Positions 59,645-64,000 of a stretch of DNA of 64,000 nucleotides are shown here, in pieces (within the stretch, counting starts at the first letter, position 1; each line of letters begins with the position of its first letter). A program made the position numbers and the translations under genes. Origin of the DNA: Pseudonocardia pini (GTDB lineage: Bacteria > Actinomycetota > Actinomycetes > Mycobacteriales > Pseudonocardiaceae); the NCBI RefSeq assembly GCF_013870575.1, contig NZ_JACBXB010000001.1:1-64000 (forward strand), given 5' to 3'. The notes beneath the pieces are model-generated. The model was not told the origin of the DNA, made no database searches, and worked only from the letters and a program-made list of their open reading frames with translations.

Positions 59645-60487
59645 TCACCCCGAGATCCGGAAGACGTCGGAGTTGGTGTAGAGCGCCATCGAGATCACGA
59701 GCTCCATCGCGAGCACGGCGATCAGGCTCGTCCGCACGGCCTTGCCCACGGCCTGGCCCACGCCCGCGGGCCCGCCCTTGGCCGTGTAGCCGTAGTAGGT
59801 GTGGATGAGGATGACCACCACGGCGACCCCGAGTGCTTGCGCGAAGGAGAAGAGGATGTCCTGCCACTGCATGAAGGTGTCGAGGTAGTGGTTGTACGTC
59901 CCTTCGGACAAGCCGAAGAAGTTGACTTGCGTGACCTTCCACCCGACCCAGGCCCCGACCATCGCCATCGCGAAGATCGGGATGATCGTGATCATGCCCG
60001 CCACCAGGCGCGTCGTGACGAGGTACGGCAGCGAGCGGACGCCGATGACCTCCAGCGCGTCGATCTCCTCGGCGACGCGCATGGCACCGAGCTGGGCGGT
60101 GAAGCCCGAGCCGACGGTGGCGGCCAGCGCGGCGCCCGCGACGATCGGCACCAGCAGCCGCGGGTTGATGATCGCGCTCGTGAAGCCGCCCAGCGCCTCC
60201 AGCTGCAGGTCCTTGAGAGCACTGAAGGACTGCAGGCCACCGGTGACGCCTGCGAACAGCGTGATGAAGAGGGTGATGATCGACGAACCGCCGATGACCG
60301 CGAGCGCGCCCGTGCTCATGCCGACCTCGGCGATCAGCCGGACCTGCTCACCCTTGTAGCTCTTGACGGCCTTGGGGGTCCAGGCGATCGACTTGCCGTA
60401 GAACTCGGCCTGCCGGCCGAGGTCGTCGAGCAGGCGCAGCGGGGCGCCCGCGACCTTCTTGACCCCGTTGAGGAACCTCGACTCCAT
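59645..60487 (-). CDS. yrbEB: Mce permease YrbEB
   Basis: 280-residue integral membrane permease (MlaE/YrbE fold) with about five to six helices. The EIDALEVIGVRSLPYLVTTRLVAG segment is the cytoplasmic coupling helix that contacts the ATPase. ATG preceded by GGGGAAG; reading frame upstream of it overlaps YrbEA out of frame. Pairs with YrbEA to form the membrane channel beneath the Mce hexamer. Confidence 0.94.
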   Translation of the reverse strand: MESRFLNGVKKVAGAPLRLLDDLGRQAEFYGKSIAWTPKAVKSYKGEQVRLIAEVGMSTGALAVIGGSSIITLFITLFAGVTGGLQSFSALKDLQLEALGGFTSAIINPRLLVPIVAGAALAATVGSGFTAQLGAMRVAEEIDALEVIGVRSLPYLVTTRLVAGMITIIPIFAMAMVGAWVGWKVTQVNFFGLSEGTYNHYLDTFMQWQDILFSFAQALGVAVVVILIHTYYGYTAKGGPAGVGQAVGKAVRTSLIAVLAMELVISMALYTNSDVFRISG

Positions 60488-60498
60488 CGCTCTTCCCC

Positions 60499-61266
60499 TC
60501 ACACGATCCCGAGCGAGTACGGGATCTGGGTCAACATGATGTTGAGCGGGAACAGCGCGAGGAAGGTGTAGACCACCGTCTCGTTCACCGCGTTCCCGAC
60601 ACCACGGGGGCCCGCGCCGCAGGTCATCCCCCGGTAGCAGCCGATCAGGGCGCCGACCACGCCGAAGCACACCGCGCGGATCTCCCCGTGCACCAGGTCC
60701 TTGAAGCTCACGAGCAGGTCGAGCGAGTCGACGTACTGCCCGGGGCTGGCCCCTTGCAGATAGACGCCGAAGACATAGCCGCCCGCCAGTCCGATGAGGA
60801 TCATGACGCCGTTGAGCATCGCGGCGTTGAGCGCAGTCGCCAGCACGCGCGGCGCGACCAGACGCTGCACCGGGTCGATGCCGAGGACCTCCATGGCGTC
60901 GAGCTCCTCGCGGATCTTCCGCGCACCGATGTCCGCACAGATCGCCGTGGAGCTCGCTCCCGCGATGATGAAGGTCGTGGCCACCGGGCCGATCTGAGTG
61001 ATCGTCGCGAAGCCCGAACCCGCCCCCGAGAGGTCGATGGCCCCCAGCTCGACCAGCACGATGTTGAACTGGAAGGTCACCAGCGCCACGAACGGGATGC
61101 CCAGCAGGATGGTCGGACCGAGCGACACACTCGCCACGAACCACGTCTGCTGCAGGAACTCGCGCCACTGGAACGGCCGGCGGAACATCGCCACGAACGT
61201 GTCCAGGGTGAAGGCGAAGAACCCGCCAACCGGTTTGATCGCCTTGCTCAGCACGGGAGTCGCCAT
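60499..61266 (-). CDS. yrbEA: Mce permease YrbEA
   Basis: 255-residue MlaE/YrbE-fold permease. REELDAMEVLGIDPVQRLVAPRVLA is the ATPase-coupling segment; about five membrane helices follow the N-terminal amphipathic part. Starts with ATGGCGACTCCC, preceded by a GGGGCC stretch rather than a strong ribosome site. First gene of the locus, transcribed from the 61.3-61.4 kb region. The order yrbEA-yrbEB-mceABCDEF is the canonical one. Confidence 0.94.
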   Translation of the reverse strand: MATPVLSKAIKPVGGFFAFTLDTFVAMFRRPFQWREFLQQTWFVASVSLGPTILLGIPFVALVTFQFNIVLVELGAIDLSGAGSGFATITQIGPVATTFIIAGASSTAICADIGARKIREELDAMEVLGIDPVQRLVAPRVLATALNAAMLNGVMILIGLAGGYVFGVYLQGASPGQYVDSLDLLVSFKDLVHGEIRAVCFGVVGALIGCYRGMTCGAGPRGVGNAVNETVVYTFLALFPLNIMLTQIPYSLGIV

Positions 61267-61536
61267 CAGCGGCCCCGCCCGTCCCGCGGTGATCGCACTC
61301 GACGCACCGTGCCTCCCGACCTCGACGCCCTCGTCGTGACAGCCACCTCGCGGCCGCCCTACAGGTGACTAAACGATGTGTATGGACGAAGGGTACGGAC
61401 GACGGTCGGAGAGGGCCGCGGACAGGGCCCGGACCTGCGGAACAGTCGGAACTCACCACCCGTTCGGGGTATGTCCTCAGGCGAGCCTGGAGGGGCGTGA
61501 AACAGCCTCACAGTCAGTCGACGGCCGCCGGGTCCA
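61267..61536. other. Upstream region of the mce operon, no gene seen
   Basis: 270 bp without a credible gene. It should hold the mce promoter on the minus strand. Near 61356-61387 the DNA is AT-rich (TGTAGGGC and GTTTAGT on the minus strand) but no clean -35/-10 pair could be assigned. Confidence 0.5.
61368..61387 (-). promoter_or_regulatory. Possible operator-like motif upstream of yrbEA
   Basis: Minus strand GTCCATACACATCGTTTAGT shares GTCCATACA with the site at 52431 and 13 of 20 positions with site A. It is about 100 bp upstream of the yrbEA start. Confidence 0.35.
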
Positions 61537-61620
61537 CTGAGGTTCCCCCGCTTGCTCGGAGATCGACGATCATGGCCGGAGCCGTGTAAGGAGTCTCCGT
61601 GGAAAGCGGGGGAACCTCAG
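61537..61620. repeat. 17-bp perfect inverted repeat around a 50-bp spacer (possible mobile-element remnant)
   Basis: CTGAGGTTCCCCCGCTT (61537-61553) and its exact complement AAGCGGGGGAACCTCAG (61604-61620). Just outside it, on the minus strand, a short frame ending LLQAGVLAPIAADQILKRAA-stop terminates at the repeat, like the end of a coding sequence abutting a terminal repeat. No transposase is recognisable. The surrounding 61621-61921 stretch holds no credible gene. Confidence 0.55.
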
Positions 61621-61921
61621 GCGGCACGCTTGAGGATCTGATCGGCAGCGATCGGGGCCAGGACGCCTGCTTGCAGGAGAGGCCCTCAAGCCTGGAGAAC
61701 GAGACCGGCGCCCGGCCCCGACCACCTTCCGAGCGACCTGTCGATCTTCCCGCTCGTTGGTCGTGACGTGAGCTGTCCGCCGCGGACACCTCTTCCGCGA
61801 TCGGGCGCACCAGCGCTGATCAAGACCGAGGGCCGTGGCGGTCTGCTGGGGTCACGAACCGCCAGTGGGATGCCGGGCCGACGAGCCCTTCCATTAGAGC
61901 GCCAGCGCGCCCTGCCACAGC

Positions 61922-62239
61922 TCACACTCCACCCTCCCCGAGCGAAGGCGAGCAGCGATGACAGTGTTCTGCGGGATCGGCCTCGCACTCCTGGCGCGGG
62001 ATCAGGCCGGACTCGCCCTCTGTGGCCCGGGCGCCGAGCATGTCCCAGACGTTCCAGCCGCTGTAGGCGATCAGGTCGTCGAGCTGCGCGCCGGTGAGCG
62101 ACGCGGGTTCGAGCGACGGGTCCGACAGGGTCAGCACGTCCGTACGGAGGCGCGCGGCGATCTCGGCATGTCCCGCGGACCCCGCCAGGAACCGGGCGCG
62201 GTGTCCCTCGACGAGCTCCGCGATGATCGGTGCGGTCAT
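61922..62239 (-). CDS. Small hypothetical protein next to a broken kinase gene
   Basis: 105 codons starting with ATG behind a strong AAAGGAGG site. The first 72 residues look like a real helical protein (IIAELVEGHRARFLAGSAGHAEIAARLRTDV ending SGWNVWDMLGARA); the remainder is low-complexity and Cys-rich, suggesting a frameshift and read-through into non-coding DNA. Function not recognised. Placement directly after an APH-type kinase gene mirrors the kinase/small-protein pair at 26846-28283, but no clear sequence similarity to that small protein is seen. Confidence 0.5.
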   Translation of the reverse strand: MTAPIIAELVEGHRARFLAGSAGHAEIAARLRTDVLTLSDPSLEPASLTGAQLDDLIAYSGWNVWDMLGARATEGESGLIPRQECEADPAEHCHRCSPSLGEGGV

Positions 62240-62265
62240 CGCGCCTCCTTTCAGCTCGCGGCGCG

Positions 62266-62888
62266 CTACTCGGTCGCCCGGATCGAGTCCCAGTCGTGCC
62301 GGCGATCGACGAGAACGTGCGCAGGTAGCCGTCGAACAGGTCGTGCTCGGTGGCCCGGCGGTCCTCGGCGGACAGGCTGCCGGAGAGGAAATAGCCGACG
62401 TCGTACATCGGGTTGCGCAGGCCTGTGACCTGCCAGTCGATCAAGACGGCGCGGGTGAGACCCTCCGCCTGCTCGAACAGCACGTCGTCCGCCCTCGGGT
62501 CGCCGTGGGAGACGGTGAGCCGGGTCTGTCGCAGTAGGTACCACGAGCGGACGAGCTCGCCCGCCGCTGCGACGAGGTCGAGATCGGCGGTGGAGAGCCG
62601 GCCCTGGTAGCGCTCGACGGCGGCCTGGGCACCCGCTCCGGTCGCGGCGCGGCACCTCGGCCCAGCTAGGCCAGGCCCGCGCCGCGGCCGTGCGACGAGC
62701 AGCGGGTCGGCGTCGCGGCGGCATCGACCTCGTCATTCTCCGCGCGCCGCCCCTGGGCGTGCAGCCTGCGCAGCCACCGCGCCGGCAGTGGGATCTCCCG
62801 GCGGACGAGCCGCTTCGAGTCGTTGTCCCAGCGGAACGCGCGCATGGAGGTCGGGGTGGGCGAGGCCTGCTCGGTCAGGGTTGCTCAT
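62266..62888 (-). pseudogene. Broken APH-type phosphotransferase gene
   Basis: Fragments of one kinase lie in different frames. The start ATG at 62888 overlaps the SRPBCC stop (ATGA). One frame then reads TEQASPTPTSMRAFRWDNDSKR; another gives AQAAVERYQGRLSTADL followed by LTVSHGDPRADDVLF and AVLIDWQVTGLRNPMYDVGYF, the Brenner motif and metal Asp of an APH fold (with D-D in place of the usual D-N). The ending HDWDSIRATE-stop is in yet another frame. At least two frameshifts, and only about 130 codons before HGD where about 200 are usual, so it is inactive. Confidence 0.7.
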
Positions 62889-63295
62889 GCTCCTGCCAGC
62901 ACGGTGGCGAGCTCGTCGAGAGCGCCCCGGTAGATGCCGCTGATGGCCTCGGCCAGCTCCTTGTCGCCCTCGGGCGAGCCCGAGGTGAAGTCGGAGACCC
63001 AGAGAACCTCCGACCCGTCCGCGTGGTCGCGGACGGTGATCCGGGACCGGTACTCCTGCAGCGGGAGCGGGCCGGTCAGGTACTCGTAGACGTAGGTGCG
63101 GCCCGCGTCGTCGTGCTCGACGATCCGCTCGGTCGCGTCGCCCCCGCCACCCGCGAAGGTCGCGTGCCGCACATCGCCCTCGAGGTGGGCCTTCTCGATG
63201 GCGGGGACCCACGCGGCGATCCCGCCCGTGTCGCCGACGATCTTCCAGACGGCATCGGGGTCCGCGGCGTAGGTCTTCGTCTCGGTGATGTTCAT
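62885..63295 (-). CDS. SRPBCC (START/polyketide-cyclase-like) family protein
   Basis: 136-residue lipid-binding-fold protein. MNITETKTYAADPDAVWKIVGD and the C-terminal helix AISGIYRGALDELATVLAGA are typical of the SRPBCC/polyketide-cyclase-2 group, which bind hydrophobic ligands in a deep cavity. Catalytic role cannot be assigned. Overlaps both neighbours by four bases (ATGA), showing it was co-transcribed with the phosphatase and the now broken kinase. Confidence 0.88.
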   Translation of the reverse strand: MNITETKTYAADPDAVWKIVGDTGGIAAWVPAIEKAHLEGDVRHATFAGGGGDATERIVEHDDAGRTYVYEYLTGPLPLQEYRSRITVRDHADGSEVLWVSDFTSGSPEGDKELAEAISGIYRGALDELATVLAGA

Positions 63296-64000
63296 GGTTG
63301 CTCCTCGTCGAGCGGTGGGGCGGGTGAGGTCTCCACGAGGAGCTCTTCGAGCTCCACGAGGGTCTGAGGGGTCACGCCGTGGGCGAGCAGGAACTCGCGG
63401 GGTCCGCCGTGCAGGCGGTCGACGGCGTCGAGGAAGCGCAGGATCGTGTCGGGCTCGAGCTCGAACGTCTCCCGCGGGTAGAGGTCGACGTCGTCGGCGT
63501 AGGACACCATCTCGCGCAGCCGCTCCATCGAGCGCGGCACGTCCTCGGGAAGCAGGCCGTACTCGGTGGCGATCGCGGTCCGATCGACCCCGACGGCGGC
63601 CAGTGCCAGCGCCACGACGACGCCGGTGCGGTCCCTGCCGACCGTGCAGTGCACGAGGACCGGGCTCCCGCCGGGTCGGACCAGCTCGGCGACCGCCGCC
63701 GCGACCGCGTCGGGACCCTCTGCCAGGTAGCGCAGAGAGGTCTCGAGGACCGGATCGTCGCCGACCATCGACGCCACGGCCGACATGGTCGACACGAGGG
63801 AGCCCACCCGGATGGCGTGGGGGTGGTGCGCCACGCCGAGCCCGTCGAGTGGGCCGCGCCCCTCCTGTTCGATCTCGTGGGGAAGCCGCAGGTCCACCGT
63901 CGCGGTGACCCCGGTGTCCGCGAGGAGGCGACGTGCCGTGTCCTCGTCCAGGAACTGCGGCGTGCCACTGCGGTACAGGATGCCGGCCCGCACCCGACCG
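63292..64000 (-). CDS. Tyrosine-protein phosphatase (PF13350-type), 5' end outside window
   Basis: At least 234 residues of a protein-tyrosine/lipid phosphatase. The P-loop HCTVGRDRTG (C-x5-R) is complete. The frame stays open to the window edge, and the visible VRAGILYRSGTP normally follows an NLRDLGG start, so the true start is probably 20-30 codons further out. The GTG at 63993 is unlikely to be the start. Actinobacterial members resemble PtpB, which dephosphorylates phosphotyrosine and phosphoinositides. ATGA overlap with the SRPBCC gene. Confidence 0.88.
   Translation of the reverse strand, partial: GRVRAGILYRSGTPQFLDEDTARRLLADTGVTATVDLRLPHEIEQEGRGPLDGLGVAHHPHAIRVGSLVSTMSAVASMVGDDPVLETSLRYLAEGPDAVAAAVAELVRPGGSPVLVHCTVGRDRTGVVVALALAAVGVDRTAIATEYGLLPEDVPRSMERLREMVSYADDVDLYPRETFELEPDTILRFLDAVDRLHGGPREFLLAHGVTPQTLVELEELLVETSPAPPLDEEQP

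Noticed and set aside
61686-62483. 265-codon minus-strand frame as an intact kinase
   Set aside because: Only its first 60 or so residues match a kinase; the rest is low-complexity after a frameshift, so it was folded into the pseudogene.
1-64000. tRNA, rRNA, riboswitch, prophage or integrase genes
   Set aside because: None could be recognised on either strand.

Overview
The window is high-GC DNA with dense, overlapping genes (ATGA, GTGA and TGATG junctions), many GTG starts, leaderless-looking promoters and a complete Mce lipid-import locus. This points to an actinobacterium, most likely a Pseudonocardiales-type soil organism. Almost every gene belongs to uptake or oxidative and CoA-dependent breakdown of hydrophobic carboxylic acids or cyclic ketones. 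No rRNA, tRNA, CRISPR or prophage genes were seen.

Layout. (1) 1-1676: 3' part of a long-chain acyl-CoA synthetase, ending at a shared terminator. (2) 7997 down to 1719 (minus): luciferase-like monooxygenase, SMP-30 lactonase, cyclase-family hydrolase, Baeyer-Villiger monooxygenase (BVMO) and acyl-CoA synthetase. This is a plausible ketone to lactone to hydroxy acid to acyl-CoA route. (3) 8161-10736: divergent esterase and FadD around a perfect palindrome. (4) 14947 down to 10756 (minus): acyl-CoA dehydrogenase, luciferase-like oxidoreductase, HAPMO-type BVMO. (5) 15104-18451 (plus): esterase, luciferase-like oxidoreductase, MFS transporter. (6) 22503 down to 18416 (minus): SCP-x thiolase, two MaoC-type hydratase subunits, SDR, double-TetR regulator. 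(7) 22662-30254 (plus): SDR, enoyl-CoA hydratase, DUF7064/7065-like protein, acyl-CoA synthetase, APH-type kinase, small partner protein, SDR, EstB-type hydrolase. The middle of this operon resembles the Pseudomonas putida lva (levulinate) module for 4-hydroxyacyl-CoA.

(8) 30241-48491: a catabolic block around a second double-TetR regulator (37355-38671). A recurring motif, about CTGAACACWCTGTAT, lies in all four promoter regions of the block. Downstream of these are BVMO-ALDH-degenerate FadD-SDR-hypothetical-enoyl-CoA hydratase (minus), nitroreductase-hydrolase (minus), an Lcp/MpaB-type oxygenase (plus), and acyl-CoA dehydrogenase-FadD-hydrolase-hydrolase/adenylation fusion (plus). Three of these promoters put the -10 box exactly six bases before the start codon. 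(9) 61266 down to 48456 (minus): yrbEA-yrbEB-mceABCDEF, four Mce-associated membrane proteins, the MceG ATPase and a universal stress protein. (10) 61267-64000: a decayed stretch with a 17-bp inverted repeat, a broken kinase gene with a small gene after it, an SRPBCC protein and a tyrosine phosphatase that runs off the window.

Working model (inference): the Mce system imports a terpenoid- or sterol-like substrate. BVMO and luciferase-like monooxygenases ring-open ketones to lactones or esters, hydrolases and lactonases release hydroxy acids, several FadDs make CoA esters, and dehydrogenase/hydratase/SDR/thiolase sets plus the lva-like kinase finish oxidation.
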